Shown here piece by piece: positions 1 to 12,230 of a stretch of DNA of 64,000 nucleotides; the first letter of the stretch is position 1, and the number at the start of each line of letters is the position of its first letter. Source of the DNA: Cycas panzhihuaensis. Its lineage: Eukaryota > Cycadophyta. The notes beneath the pieces were generated by a model. It saw nothing but the letters and a program-made list of their open reading frames with translations, was not told the DNA's origin and made no database searches. The translations under genes and the position numbers were made by a program. Where the stretch lies: NCBI GenBank assembly GCA_023213395.1, contig CM041465.1, positions 232,383,741 through 232,447,740 of the forward strand, given 5' to 3'.

Positions 1-398
1 TCCTATTGGTTTGCTTTGTGGTGGCGATATTGTATATATGGTCGGTCCTTGTTATGATATATTGTGATTGGTTATCTTAGAGGTGATGCACATTATATGT
101 ACACCTTGTAAGATCATTTATGTGAAGAGTACTTATGTAAGAGATGTAATCCTCAAGGCGTGATGGTGAGGATGGTTGTTACTATGTCAGAGACTCTCAT
201 TCATTAATAGAAAAATATGTTTGACAATGGATGTTGCCCTTGACTCTTAAAGGTTTTAGCATTCTAAAATTTGGTGCATACAATTGAATTTATCCCTAAA
301 CTCTTTTATGTTTATTTCATTTCATTAATGATGTTCTACATGAACTCTTGGAACATAATCTTTGATACATAATTTTATATCCTGTAACAATTCCTACA
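1..398 (+). repeat. 5' LTR of element A, truncated by the window edge
   Basis: It aligns along its whole length with 2990-3383, including the shared block around 'gactctcattcat' and the end 'tttatatcct'. It ends in ...CTACA directly before a primer binding site. Confidence 0.85.
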
Positions 399-413
399 TA
401 GTATCAAAGCAGT
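399..413 (+). other. Primer binding site of element A (initiator Met tRNA type)
   Basis: The sequence TAGTATCAAAGCAGT abuts the LTR end and resembles the plant Copia/Gypsy PBS core TGGTATCAGAGC with two mismatches. Confidence 0.7.
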
Positions 414-1943
414 GTTTGTTGTAATTTTCATGGTCTACATCAAGTTGATAAGCGTCTGTTGCATTTCCATACACTATTGAGAGTTTGTCCACCAGCTTGT
501 GACATATTGAAGGAGGTGGCAGGACAAGCTTCGCCATCCAAAAGCATGCATGTCATGTGGTAATCACTTTGGGTTCATAGCAAGCATGTTTTAATGTTCT
601 GGCTCACTTGTTTGGGTGTTTGTTTAGTGCGAGCTCATTTGTGGCTTATTCAGCATCATTGAAGATAGTAAGTTTGTATTTTCTACTGTTGGGATAATTA
701 TGGTAGTCCTCCCCTCTATTGTGGTAGCTCTCTAATGCGTTTGGGCAGCCTATTGTTGTTTTGGTAGTTGCAGCAACTTTTTAAACTTAGGTGACTTCTT
801 TGAACTTGGGCAGCTCCTTTTATTGTTGTGGCAACTTTGTGTTGTTGTCAGATAGCTTGTGGGCTAGCGTTCTTATGTTGGGCAACTTTGTAGGGCATGG
901 AAACCCCCCCTTAGTCTTGCATTGACTCCCATATCAAATGGTGTCTTCATTTGGTGCCATGGCATCTTAGGTATTATTAGGGCATCTTCTTTGGCTGCTC
1001 ATGGAGTCTATTAGTTGTTTTGGCTTCTCATGTTGGCCCCATAGCATTTTGTACTTCCTCATGGACCTTCACAGTAACTAACATCTTACATATGTTATCA
1101 ACGATTGCTTTGAATGTTCTTTATGAGTTGAACAACATTTTTCTTTAGATATCTAGTGTTTTTCAAGCTTCAATCAACTTCTAGTAGTAGATCTATGTCA
1201 GATTTACATTTTTGCTACAAAATTTAGTCAATTGAATCCTCATGGATCACTAAAACCCTCATGGCATCACTCACGCAGGCCAATTTTCAATTTGGTGAAA
1301 TATTGGTATTTTTGCAAAGTTTAAATTTAATTAAATTGAATTGGAGAGTGGTTTGAAGTTGACCCAGCCCCCTATGGTGTTAGCAGTCAATCATATGACC
1401 TGTCTCATGCAACCAGAGTCCTAGCCAAAAGGGGCTTGACTCTTATTTTTTAATTTGTTTTCATTTTTAAGTGACATGTTGTCATTGCTTCAATTGTAAC
1501 TTTGTTTATAGGCATCGGGTTTTCAAACCGTCAATTTTGTTAAAAAGATGTTTTTTGTGGCTTTGGAATGAGTGGTTGCAAGGTACCTTTTGGTTCTATT
1601 TTGGTATAGGTTTTAATCAATGAAGTGGAAGGAAGTATTTCAATGTACTTTTTGAGCATTTTGCAGATTTACTTTTTGGTCAATTTTTTAGCATTTTTTA
1701 GTATTTGGTGTGGTTTAATTTCTCGAGTAGACTCAACATCCCCTATTGAAAAGTAAGTTTTAAATTGAAATATATTCTCTTCACAATGAAGATATTTTAT
1801 TGAATTAAAGTGATGATTTTTACAAGGCTTTGAGGGTGTATGAATATCAATGAGAAACCCCTTCCAATAAGTTATATTCTTTAGATAATTAAGTCATTAA
1901 TACCTTACAATTAGTTGCAAGGCTTGGAACAATTATTACAAGT
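414..1943. other. Leader and unassignable interior of element A
   Basis: About 1.5 kb between the PBS and the gag remnant holds no ORF with recognisable similarity. It is T-rich with scattered stops in all frames. Confidence 0.4.
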
Positions 1944-2135
1944 TTGTTTGTGAGTATGACACATAGAACTTGTCATTGTTGCAATAAACCTAATTATATT
2001 ACTAATAATTATTTGAAGAAAAATAAAAATCTTCAAAAGAATCAAGAAAATGTTGCTTTTAGTAGTCAATCTAAAGTGATATCACCCCTTACTATTAATT
2101 GGATTTTGGATCTTGTTACAATAACATACAAGTGA
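1944..2135 (+). pseudogene. Copia gag zinc knuckle to protease remnant (element A)
   Basis: The translation has CHCCNKPNYITNNY, which fits a CX2CX4HX4C gag knuckle in which the His and last Cys have become Tyr. About 35 residues later comes NWILDLVTITYK, which matches the Copia protease entry W(I/Y)(I/L)DSGATDH with the catalytic Ser-Gly lost. Order and spacing fit the gag-protease junction of Ty1/Copia polyproteins. No upstream gag or downstream integrase/RT can be read, so this is a dead fragment. Confidence 0.65.
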
Positions 2136-2922
2136 CAATTCATCTTTATATATATATATATATATCTTACAAAAGAAGTTGTGATTCAATAATAGAATTT
2201 CTATTAGTGATAGCAACAAACTTTCAATACTTCTTTTAAAATATGTGCAATTTAATAATGGTAATTTGTAAGATATGTTACATATTGATGGAATATCAAT
2301 TAGTTTAATGTCCATTTATAGTATTTGTTAGAAAGGTTATAAGGTGGGACTTTGGGATAACAAATATGTGATAAAGACATTAAAAATGGTTTTAGAGTTG
2401 TCGCTTTTAGACTAGTTGGTCATAAACATGGCTTATACAAATACAATAGAATTATAAAAACAAGCAATGTCGTCAACCCACTAAGAGGGATGTTAATCCA
2501 CAAATCACTTTGGATGTGTCTGATAAAGAGTCTTCCCCTAATATTGTGTCTAAAGGTAAATTTGTTATTGATAAGATTGTAATTCCTACGTCTACTTCTT
2601 ATGTTTATTTATCTTTGGAAGATAATAGTAGTGGTGCTAGTTATAACAAATTTCTTCATATTTGAGTAAAAAAAACTATTGACATTGTAGATGTTAATGT
2701 TGACAATTCATCAGATAGAATGAAGGCTTGATCTCAATTTGCTCTTATATTAAGAAATTTGGACATTGGTGTTACTATAGGGAAGCTTGAAGGTGAATGT
2801 GAACTGCATGTAATGAATAGTGATGATGGTAAATTTGTGTATGCTTTATTTTTAATAAAAAATGAATTCATTGATATTTTGAGCAAAAGGGGATTTTCCC
2901 CTAACCAACATTAAAGGGGGGA
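2136..2922. other. Interior of element A after the protease remnant, ending in a polypurine tract
   Basis: It starts with a (TA)n run at about 2147-2165. No RT or RNase H motif could be read in any frame. The last bases, ATTAAAGGGGGGA (2910-2922), are a polypurine tract immediately before the 3' LTR. Confidence 0.55.
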
Positions 2923-3383
2923 TGTTGGAATACTGTGTGGCGGTAATGTTGTTTAGTGGACATTTGTATGCAGTTGTCATATATAATTTTTTTGATCCAT
3001 GTTGTGGTGGTGATATTATACATATGATTGGTCTTTGTGATAATATATCGTACTTGTTTATATAAGGGGTGATGCCTATTATGTATATACACCTTATGAA
3101 ATCATTTTATGTGAAAAGTTATTATGTGAGATATGTAGTTTTCAATGTGCGTTCGTGAGGATGATTGTTATTGTGCCGAAGACTCTCATTCATACAAGGA
3201 CATGTTTGACAATGGATATTTCTCTCGACTCTTAAAGGTTTTATCACTATAAAATCTGATGTACATAATTGATTCTATTTCTAAATTCTCATGTTTATTT
3301 TATTTTATTAATGATGTTGTACATGAGTGCTTGTAACATATAATCTTGGTTGCATAATTTTATATCCTATGATAATTCCAACA
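2923..3383 (+). repeat. 3' LTR of element A
   Basis: A 461-bp repeat with matching inverted ends TGTTGGAAT...ATTCCAACA. It is preceded by a polypurine tract and followed by the interrupted coding sequence of element B. Confidence 0.9.
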
Positions 3384-4692
3384 CTAATGGAAATGCGCTT
3401 AGAATTTTTATTATAAAAAATCTGGCATTTTTCTTTGGAATGTGCATATATACTATGTAATCAAATATTCGAAGAAGGCTTATTGTAGATTGTTTGTCCA
3501 ACCATGCCTCCTCAAGTGTTATATCTTGTTGTCAAATAAGCTACTATCTTCGAAGCTTCCACCCAAAATGTATTTGGTAGATTATTGCCCTTCATCATTG
3601 ATTTGCCTTTTCCAATCCAACTAAAGTCTTATTTATTATTTCAGCCACTCCATTTTGTTGCGGTGTGTGCACAGTTGTAAGCTGCCTTTTGATTGCATGG
3701 TCCTTGCAATAATGATTAGACTCTTTGGAGGCATACTCTCTCGAATTATCAAGTCTCAAGATCTTCAACTTATATCCACTTTCATTTTCAGCTTCATCTT
3801 TGAACTCTTTGAATATATCAAAGCTTTGAGACTTACTCTTACTGTAATAAACCCAATTTTTTTTCGAAAAATCATCAATGAAGGTTATAAAATACTTAGC
3901 ATCTCCAAGTGATGTTTTTGGCATTGGTCCACATACATCAAAATGAATCAAGCCTTCTTTACTCTCCACGCTCTACTCTTCTTGAATTTCTCCTTGCTAT
4001 TTGCCTATTATACAGGGTTCATCAAAGCAATTCTTAACTACAATTTTAGGTGAACCATGCACCATATTTAGTTTAAACATTGACTAAAGACAGGAATGAT
4101 TCAAATGTTCCATGCATTCATGCCATAATTGATTTTTCTAAGCTACATCAAGAACAAATGTTTTTTGATTTGCAAATTTTTCTTTCAACTTGTAGAATCC
4201 ACCATTCTTAATATTTACTACAATAATAATTTTATTTTAATTTCTGTTTATGCATTTGCTATGTTCAAAGTGGACACTCCCTTTTTCTCAATCTAACAAA
4301 CAGAGATGAGATTCTTCTTCAATCCAGGTACATATAATACATCATTAATACATGCATTGTCTCCAACTCGTGTGATTATTGGAACCTCAACAATTCCTTT
4401 AATTGACAGCATAGAATTGTCTCTAAGTGTGACAGATTGACCTTTTAACTCTACAAGTGCCAAAACCATTTTAGCTCACTTGTCATATGTCAGATGACTC
4501 CTGAATCCATCTATCAGGCATTATTAACATTGTGCTCAATTGATAAGCAGAAACAAAGAGGAGTTCGATCTTTGAATCCTCATTATCTACAAAATGACTC
4601 AACTACTTTCTTCTCTGCTGGTCATAATGCATTTTTCTGCAATCCTTTTTAAGATGTCCAACCTTGCCACGGTGGTAACATATTGGTGTTTT
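3384..4692 (-). pseudogene. Copia gag knuckle, protease, integrase remnant (element B)
   Basis: The most open stretch is 3595-3969. It encodes an integrase core with HFDVCGPM, FITFIDDFS, LRLDNSREYAS and HTPQQNGVAE, so the DDE acidic residues can be followed. At about 4640-4690 the minus strand encodes CYHRGKVGHLKKDC, a gag knuckle with its second Cys changed to Arg. Between them are traces of the pre-integrase domain. Past the integrase core the frame is broken but still reads NLPNTFWVEA-like text until element A interrupts it. Several stops and frameshifts make it non-functional. Confidence 0.8.
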
Positions 4693-4694
4693 TT

Positions 4695-4707
4695 CTTTGA
4701 TACCAAA
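4695..4707 (-). other. Primer binding site of element B
   Basis: The minus strand reads TTTGGTATCAAAG, the initiator-Met-type PBS. It lies only a few bases from the zinc knuckle, which shows that almost all of gag has been deleted. Confidence 0.75.
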
Positions 4708-5200
4708 TGTAAAAAACAATGATTGAAGAACAGAACAATCAACATAGGATTTATGCTGTAGAATTCATCTATGAGGAAGAACTAAACTTCATTTATTCAT
4801 GCAAAATTTCTCATTGAAAACACAGTGACAAATACACATACAAATAGACAAGTCACTGCCCTTTGGACCAATAACAAGTACCTGTCTAAATGGTCAATAC
4901 AAGAGGACTGCCTTAATGGCCATTACTTGCCCAAGACGCATGGCATTTAATGACTTCATAATAACTCCAAAGTCTCACAATATTAAGTTACAATGTTACA
5001 AAGTAAACATAAATGCTAACATGCATGCCAGTCTTGCATCCACTGAAATGGCATAAAGTAAGCTCGCTTCATGCCCTGCAATATCCTCCTTCCTGCTCAT
5101 TGCTCACCCTCGGTAGATTGCAGTCTGAAAGCTGAAAGGAGGCTTTCTTGCCAGTGATGATGGTGCAACTTCCCTCCAATAAAACTTCTACTTAGAGGTA
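4708..5200 (-). repeat. Probable 5' LTR of element B, outer end unresolved
   Basis: On the minus strand the sequence ends ...TTTTTTACA directly before the PBS and contains an AATAAA-like signal (ATGAATAAATGAAG). This is what the R/U5 part of an LTR should look like. The paired LTR is outside the window, so the outer end cannot be fixed. Confidence 0.5.
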
Positions 5201-6059
5201 TTGCAGATGTTGGCGTACATACTCTTTAAGTCTCCCTGAATGTGCTCAGAAAACATTTGCTGTTGAGAAGTGGATAACCTAATGATATTTGTGTGCCCTC
5301 TTACCAAATGTAATGAGAAGCGATTATGTCACTATTTTATGTGTAATGCAATAGTTGTATGGTAGATTTGTGGAATGCTGCACTACCAGGATTACAAAGC
5401 ATGTGATGATGGCAGTAAGCTAGGAAGGTGGCACCATTGACAAAAGCTTCATACCGTGATTGCATGAAATGAGGAAACAGGTACTGGTTTCCAAAATGGT
5501 AGGGTATTCAAAATGCCTAGAAATGGGGAAATGGAAAAAATTAGGGTTGCTTAAAATAAGTTAAAAACTAATATAAATCTGAAAGTTGAATGATGGTGCT
5601 GGGGATTTTTGAAGTGTTTCTGTTTATTGGAGGGTTTGCAGTGTTTTTCTTTTCTATTTTATTTTTGTTATGGGATTTGCAGGTGATTCTGATTTTTGTG
5701 GCCCCATGCATCTCCATTTCTGGACCAAATGGTTGGGAAATGTTTGTGGCAGGTCACCAGAAATGGGGATGGCCTAGAAATGTTTGCAGGCCTCTTGAGC
5801 CACATTTTTGTCCCAGTTTCCGTTCCCTGGATGTCCCCAGGACGGTGGTGGCAGATCAGGGGCCATTTCCCTGCAAGCCCGCTTTGTTTTCTAGTGAAAC
5901 TGTTCTTTTAAAATATATGAGGGATGCAGACATTGGACCTGGGCATGCACATTAGTGTACAACATTGTTCCGTAGATCCGAAAATCATTAGTGATGAGCA
6001 CTTTTGTTCATCCACGGTAATCTACATGGCATTACACATTTTGGTTTGTTGTTTTGCAG
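5201..6059. other. Sequence upstream of the pseudouridine synthase exons; probably intron
   Basis: The region ends with a good polypyrimidine-AG acceptor (TTGTTTTGCAG, ending 6059). An open frame at 5590-5955 has no recognisable domain. I looked for the preceding exon, which should carry the RluA catalytic HR(I/L)x-Asp motif, and did not find it. The sequence is less AT-rich around 5690-5880. Confidence 0.5.
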
Positions 6060-7540
6060 GTAGTTTTGGATGATAAAAAGTCTGAAAGAATTATCATTGC
6101 TGATAACACGGGAATAGACTGTGGACAAAAGGCAATAACTGAATATCGAGTATTGGGACCTTCAGTTCACGGTGAGCTATTGTTTTTTGTTAAAATATTA
6201 GCTACATTTGATTAAGATGGTATCTGTGAGTTACCTTATGAGGAAGGAAAGTGAGAAAGAGTCACAATTGGCAGCTACACTGACTTTTTACATCATGCAT
6301 TTGTGTATTATTTTGATCCTCGTTCTTGAGACTAGTTTCGTTTTCATTTTGTTCATTATCTTGTCTGATTACATTCAAGAAGCAGGAGCAGCTGACAGCT
6401 TATTCTGCCACTTTTAACTTTAGTACACATTGACTGGAAATCATAGGCCGTGTAAGCATGTCTGTTGAGAGTTATGTCTCATTACGCATGTCTCTTAAGA
6501 CAGTTATGTGAATCCTTTTGTTCTTTCTCATAAGATCTCTAGAAAACAACTGCTATGACTAACCTGCTAGCGTTGTTTGTACAGGCTGTTCATGGATTGA
6601 GCTGTGCCCACTTACAGGGAGAAAGCATCAGGTATGATATTTTCAGAACTGCATACACTCCCACTGTCATTAAAAGAAATTATTTTGTCAGAGCTGGAAA
6701 GTGTCAAGGGCATGAAGTGGTGTCAAAGGAGAAAAGAGGGAGAGGTATGATTTTGAAGGGGAAACAAAATGCACTAAATACCCATCTTTAAAAAAGAGTG
6801 GAAGGAGAGTATAAGAAGGGAAAACTTCATATAAATTAGAGTGGGTTTGTTTTTGGCTTTTCTTTTTGGTGACTGGGATGAAAGAAATATTTTTTCTTCC
6901 TTAAGCTTTTTCCTGTTTTAATTCTTCTACCAAGCTGTGTTTACCTATACTTGCAGTGTGTCCTGTATTTATCTATGTTTTTTCAGAAAGATCACAGTAT
7001 AATACCATGGAAGAAGAGACACAAGCAATGATACCTGTGTACAAATAAGCCAAATTCACTCTCAAATGAGCCTCTACAGCCCCTTTCTGTCTTTTCTAAT
7101 GTTTTTCCCTTAAACTTTGCTTTGCCATCGCTGTTATTATTAGCAGTCCAACCCAACATAATTGTTTTTTCTTTTGGAAGCTCCGAGTTCACTGTGCTGA
7201 AGCCCTGGGAACCCCCATTGTGGGGGACTACAAGTATGGATGGTATGTTCATAAGAGATGGAGACAGATGCCTCGAATAGACATAGATCCAGAGAGTGGG
7301 GAACAGTACAAATTAAGGAGGCCACGTGGTCTTAATGTGGAGAAAGGTAGTGTCTTGGCAAAAGTACCGTTGTTGCACCTACACTGCAGGGAATTGATCA
7401 TTCCCAATATTGCAAAGGCACTTGGGCAGTTGAACAATGCAGGTCAGGGGCATTTGAAATCAGACACACTTAGATTTGTTGCACCATTGCCATCACATAT
7501 GGCAATCAGTTGGAATGTTATGTCATCATGTCTGGTTTAG
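6060..7540 (+). CDS. RluA-family RNA pseudouridine synthase, C-terminal exons (plant RNA pseudouridine synthase 4, mitochondrial-like)
   Basis: Three exons join in phase: 6060-6171, 6585-6631 and 7181-7540 (stop TAG 7538-7540), about 172 codons. All junctions are canonical: acceptors TTTTGCAG, TTGTACAG and TTTTGGAAG; donors G/GTGAGC and CAG/GTATGA. Exon 1 gives VVLDDKKSERI and AITEYRVLGPS. Exon 2 gives SWIELCPLTGRKHQ. Exon 3 continues LRVHCAEALGTPIVGDYKYG and ends with APLPSHMAISWNV. TGRKHQLRVH is the conserved RluA-family motif that follows the catalytic core. The family isomerises uridine to pseudouridine in RNA; the plant member with this C-terminus is annotated as mitochondrial (from memory of family sequences). 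The S4-like N-terminus and the catalytic-Asp exon are not recognised upstream. Either a very long, transposon-filled intron separates them or this is a 3' fragment. The clean frame and splice sites favour a live gene. Confidence 0.85.
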
Positions 7541-10193
7541 GCCCAGAAACAAGGTGAGTTGTGCTTTATTTTTGGGTGGATTTGTCCTGCTAGCATGTGC
7601 ATCCATACCATAGCTGATCAGGAAGCACAATTAAACCAAAGCAATGCTGTAGATCTATGCTTTCTTGTTGTTCCATATTAACATTCTCAAGTAACAATTG
7701 CCCTTCTATCATTCTAAGAAAACTTTGTGGAATGCCAATAACCTGAATTTAAACATTTAAACATTTTGTGGGAAGCACAGTTTGAACAAATTACTAAGTA
7801 GTTGTTCATTCATTAATCTATGTTCTTGGTATGAGTATTCAAGAGGCTGCTATGTCTTTTGGTCTGTAATAATATTTCCTGAATATTGACACAATTTATT
7901 TATTAAAGAAGTAATGGCTAGTCTGTTGGAATATTTATTTCCCTAGTTTCAAACATAAGTTTACTATGCCTTGGAAGGCTGTTGTGATTTAATTTTCACT
8001 GCTAAGATGCTTTTCAAAGCCATATACACAGAATTTGTAACATATTACAAAATAAATCAACCACCCTGTTTGTGTGTATGCATAAGGTGAACACAACGGC
8101 CTCCTCATGGTCCACTCTTATGGCCCTCAATTCCTAAGTTAACCACTTAAAATTTATAATAGGGATGCCGACACCAACTTATCAATGTCAATACTTCTGA
8201 AGGACCCTACTTGCATATATCAGACCATGGATAGAAGACACCTTGGCCATGACATCATCCATTGGAAGTCGAGACTTTGTTGTGTTACATAACAAAATTG
8301 TCAATACCAAATGGGACATACCAAATCTGCCCACGTCACTAGTTCTTTTCACAGACTTTTGATTCATGAATCTATATGTTACGAAACATGCATGGCCTCT
8401 GCTGCTAGTGACACAAAACTTAGCATAGCTATTTTTATCTTTAATAAAGGATCATATATAATATGTAAAGTATGCAATCAATAAAAGCAAATAAAGCAAG
8501 AGTGTACCGTAAGTAACTTGATAAATGAATTGCTAGTGTTGTGACTTGAACACCACCATATAGCACTCCCACACATGTTGCCCTTGACTATTCATTGCTG
8601 GAATTAAATCGCCACCTATTTGCACTACCATTTCCACTCCATGCAATGGCCCAGTCCATTAGGTAAATGTCAAAGTAATGTCGAAGGTCTCTTTCTTTAA
8701 CACTCTGACCATTCCATCAATTCCCTTTCAGATTTGATCATTTTATGAGGCCATTCTTGACTTGGACCTGTCAATCAACATACAAACTGGGGCATGGTAA
8801 AGTGAGGATTGAATTGAATGCCCAACGTCATAAATGATCAATTGTCTTTTGGTTGGGTACAATCCATATTCTCATCCCTGAATTATCTCAGTAATATGGA
8901 GTCTAGTCTAGTAAATCTCCAAGTAGATCTAGTCCATCAGATTGCTTACTATTGAGGGGCTTATGGTCCTCTATGAGAGTCATGCCCTCACTCTCGAGTT
9001 TCGAGCCCTTTTGACGGTATGGTGCTCTGTGGCACACAGATAATCTAGTTTGCAGTTATTGACAATATTGTTTCCTCTCTATTCATAGCCAGTCCACGTA
9101 CATAATTTATCATTATAGTATACTAAGATGAATAAATCATGGTAAAATAACACAGGTCTATTTTTCCTATCATTTACAAAGTAAACCATATTGTATACAC
9201 ATTGAAACCATAACCTGGAGTGCATACATTAAATGCCACTATCATTATAAAATAAAATATGCATAATTAAGAGAGCATCATTAACATTTCTTCTATGTAA
9301 TTCAATAATAAGTGTAGAAAATATAGTATGAAGATAATATTTACGTTACTTATATTTTTAGGTTTTTATCTAGAGAATCTAAAAATGACTATTTAGAAAC
9401 AGAATTATAAAGGCTTTGAGGACTGTGAGAGGATAAATTTTTAGCCATAAATCTAGTATAGATATTATATTATAGCCATACAATTTATTGGCATATTTTA
9501 GGGCTTTCTTTTTTCACTTTTCACCTTTAAATTCTACTTCCAAAAATCCTAATTCAGCCTAAAACATATTGTTTATATATGCAACTATATTGTCTCACTA
9601 AAAGCTAATCATATCGCTATATACATAATTATATGGCTTCAAGTAGCAATTGCATGTCTTGCATTTATTGTAGTCGTATGGCCCTAACTATTAACCGTAT
9701 GACCCCAAAATGTGATTGCACAATCTTACCATAAATTGGTCAGACAATCCCTAATTTAGCCACACATCTAGGCTTTTAAAAACTGAAAAATAAATAAAAA
9801 TATATGAGAGGGAGAGAAATCATTCCATGAAGAAATTTTAGAAAATAGAATTATATTAATAAGTAGTTTGATTGCCTCCTTTCGTATATTTGTCTCTCCA
9901 TAGAGTCACCTTGTTTATATAGCTTTTATGGTTAAATTTTGGTTCATTTTGAGTCATTGCTCTCTATGGTTTTGATATATCCTTTTTATTCTTCTTCTTC
10001 AAGCTCTTCATGTGCATTTATGAAAGTGGAAAATAACTGAACTCTTTATGTTCTCAATATATATTAATATATTAAAAACTATTTTAACAATTTTCCTTGT
10101 GGGGTCCATTGCCACTCGCCCTTTTGAAACTTTTTAGGATTAGTTTTTAGTATTTTAGAGGTTAGCTTTTGTTATGTAATATAGACCTAGGTT
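7541..10193. other. No recognisable gene; possible 3' UTR start then unassigned AT-rich DNA
   Basis: Just after the stop, ACAAG/GTGAGT at about 7547-7557 could be a donor for a 3' UTR intron. Beyond that no long ORF, LTR pair, RT motif or RNA gene could be read on either strand. Parts may be very old repeats. Confidence 0.5.
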
Positions 10194-11960
10194 TTTATAC
10201 CTTTAAAGAATGCTAAAGAATGTGGAGGGTAATAAACCCTTCACTTACAGGGGTGACTTTTTTGCTATTGTAGTTGGTTATATAGATATATGCAGTATTT
10301 ACAGTTTGCACTAACAACTATTATGCATGGTGAAATATTGGCAAAAGACTATATAAATTGGCAATGCTATACACTTTACATAAATGAGAAATGTATAACA
10401 ATATATTCCAAAATTATGAAATAAGAGTGAAATAAGCAGAAAAAAGTGAATAATAATAAATATAAAATCAGGGCTTTAAATCAACACTTGCAAGATTAAA
10501 GAGATAATTTCATACATTTCTATGAAGAATTATCATTGAATATGCATTACGCTTACTAGATAGACTATAAATGGACTCAGAAAGTGCACAACAATTGCAA
10601 AGAATAATATATATAGAAGATTAGTAGGTAGATTAACTCCTAAAAGCTCAAATACAACACTCTTAGGAATTACGCTAGAAACATATAAAGATATGTATTA
10701 TCATCGAACATGCCTATTGTTCATTAGGTAGAGTAAATAGACTCAAACAATATGCAATAAGTGTAAAGAATATCATGTATGAATGATTAGTGTGTAAAGT
10801 AACTCGTTAAGCTTACACATAACAAACTTTAGAATATGAAGTGCAACATAACATGCTATTAGTGTACAATGCTATGTATTATTGCAATGCCCTTTCCTGT
10901 AGCTTAAGATTTTCACTTGGATTTATCTTGCAATGTTAAAATTCTTTGCATAAGAAGGAAAAGCAGAAAAGTGTAGCACATGGAGGAAGAAAGGAGAATA
11001 TACTAGTTATACCAAGCAACAACAACCAACAACCCTTCTTGCATCACTTTCTTGTCTTTTAAAGTTGATATTGATAATAACTCCCTGAAGCTATCAATCC
11101 CATTTGTTCAATTACTTAAAACGTTATAACTACTTTAGCTTGAGCCATGTCACTTTCAATAGCTTATAATCGACATCTTTTTCCATTGTAAATTTGCCCT
11201 TTCCGCTCTTCACTAAATTTAACATACTCATGGATTTTAACTTTGTGCAAATGCATGCTTCTAAGCATTTGACAATATGCGTGAAATAATAGGAAAGAAG
11301 TGGAAACTAACCACTTAAAGTTTGTTCTTTTCACCTTTTCACTATTTCACGTTTTGTGAAAATACGCATTATAATTTGTTGTTTTTTTGGCCTTTTATTC
11401 CTTTACAAAAGTGCAAAATCCAAAGCTTAGGCCCACCCCTTGAAATCCATTTCTTTTGCTTTTTACATTTTTCCATCATAAGATTTCATAAGTTCTCGTC
11501 CCAATAAGCCTTTTTACTCATCCATGAAATCTTAATGTTTTTTGCAAAGGGGTCCACCACTTAGAAGTTTGCCTTTCCACATTTTTGCAAAAATGGACTT
11601 ATACAAACTCTCGTTGCAATAGACCTTTTACTCATTCATGAAAGTGTGAAGTCTATATCTGGGGTTCACCGCTTAAAAGCTCGCTTTATTGCATGCTTAT
11701 TTTTTGAGTGTTTTCACATTTTTGTGATATAAGGCTCTATTACTTTCTACATTTGTCATCCTTTTGGTTCCTTCATGAAATTGTGTAGCTTAAGGCTTGG
11801 ACCAACTGTCAAGAGTCTTGCTTTCCACTTCTTCATATCTTTGCAACAAAGTGCTTCACAATGTTTTGTCCCAATGGACTTTTTTATTTACCCACAAAAG
11901 CATGAAATCTAAAATATTAATGCTTTTCTGAGAAATGACCCATTGCTTAAGAGTCACTCA
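10194..11960 (-). repeat. Repeat H copy 1, left part (probable LTR of T1)
   Basis: The sequence aligns with three separated blocks far away: about 24467-24710, 44148-44860 and 46955-47520. Shared stretches include 'tgtagttg...atatagata', 'gggataatttcatatatttc' and 'ccttgtcttttgaagttgat'. It is interrupted at 11960/11961 by element E2 and resumes at 21616. H is not protein-coding; the ORF at 11322-11507 has no support. Its two copies flank the gag-protease remnant T1 in direct orientation, so I read H as a roughly 2.1-kb LTR, although its terminal bases are not cleanly TG...CA. Confidence 0.6.
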
Positions 11961-12230
11961 TAGTCATAATAATAAAAAGTGGTAAATGAGTTAGAATTAA
12001 GGAGTCACCCTTTCATTAGGAATATTAAAATGAGTCATTAAGGCATGTGCATAGTGGTAGTCATAACGGTCACTTCGTGTAATTGGTCAAGCATGAGGTA
12101 ATCATGCATTAAAAATATGTACTCATGTCAATCATAATATATGATGAAGAAGATCATATTCTATAAGACTTATTTCTAAATTATGTGTGCCCATGGTCCT
12201 GTATATATGATCATACCTATATTTTTGGCA
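11961..12230 (+). repeat. 5' LTR of E2 (start deleted)
   Basis: It matches 21345-21615 closely through 'ggtcacttc', 'gatgaagaagatcat' and the end 'atacctatatttttggca'. It ends in CA directly before the PBS. Confidence 0.85.

Larger units (their letters stand above)
1..3383 (+). mobile_element. Element A: decayed Ty1/Copia-type LTR retrotransposon, left end cut by window
   Basis: Two copies of one sequence lie in direct orientation at 1-398 and 2923-3383. The first is followed by an initiator-Met-type primer binding site and the second is preceded by a purine tract, so they are the 5' and 3' LTRs of one element. Roughly the first 65 bases of the 5' LTR fall outside the window. The interior, about 2.5 kb, is too short for a full Copia polyprotein; only a zinc-knuckle/protease remnant is recognisable, so it is either deleted or non-autonomous. 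It is inserted in the integrase-to-RT part of Copia element B, whose reading resumes right after 3383. Confidence 0.85.
3384..5200 (-). mobile_element. Element B: decayed Ty1/Copia retrotransposon, minus strand
   Basis: Reading leftwards there are an LTR end and PBS (about 4708 and 4695-4707), then a zinc knuckle, protease/pre-integrase traces and an integrase core. Reading is then cut at 3384 by the insertion of element A. The RT/RNase H half must lie to the left of the window. The right boundary of its 5' LTR is not resolved; 5200 is a guess. Confidence 0.7.

Noticed and set aside
5590-5955. A 121-codon plus-strand ORF in front of the pseudouridine synthase exons, with a hydrophobic start
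   Set aside because: No recognised domain, two overlapping frames equally open, and it precedes a splice acceptor; most likely intronic. It does not match the expected RluA catalytic exon.
8080-9070. A slightly less AT-rich stretch that might be an old gene or transposon
   Set aside because: No frame gives a recognisable protein and no paired repeat was found in the window.
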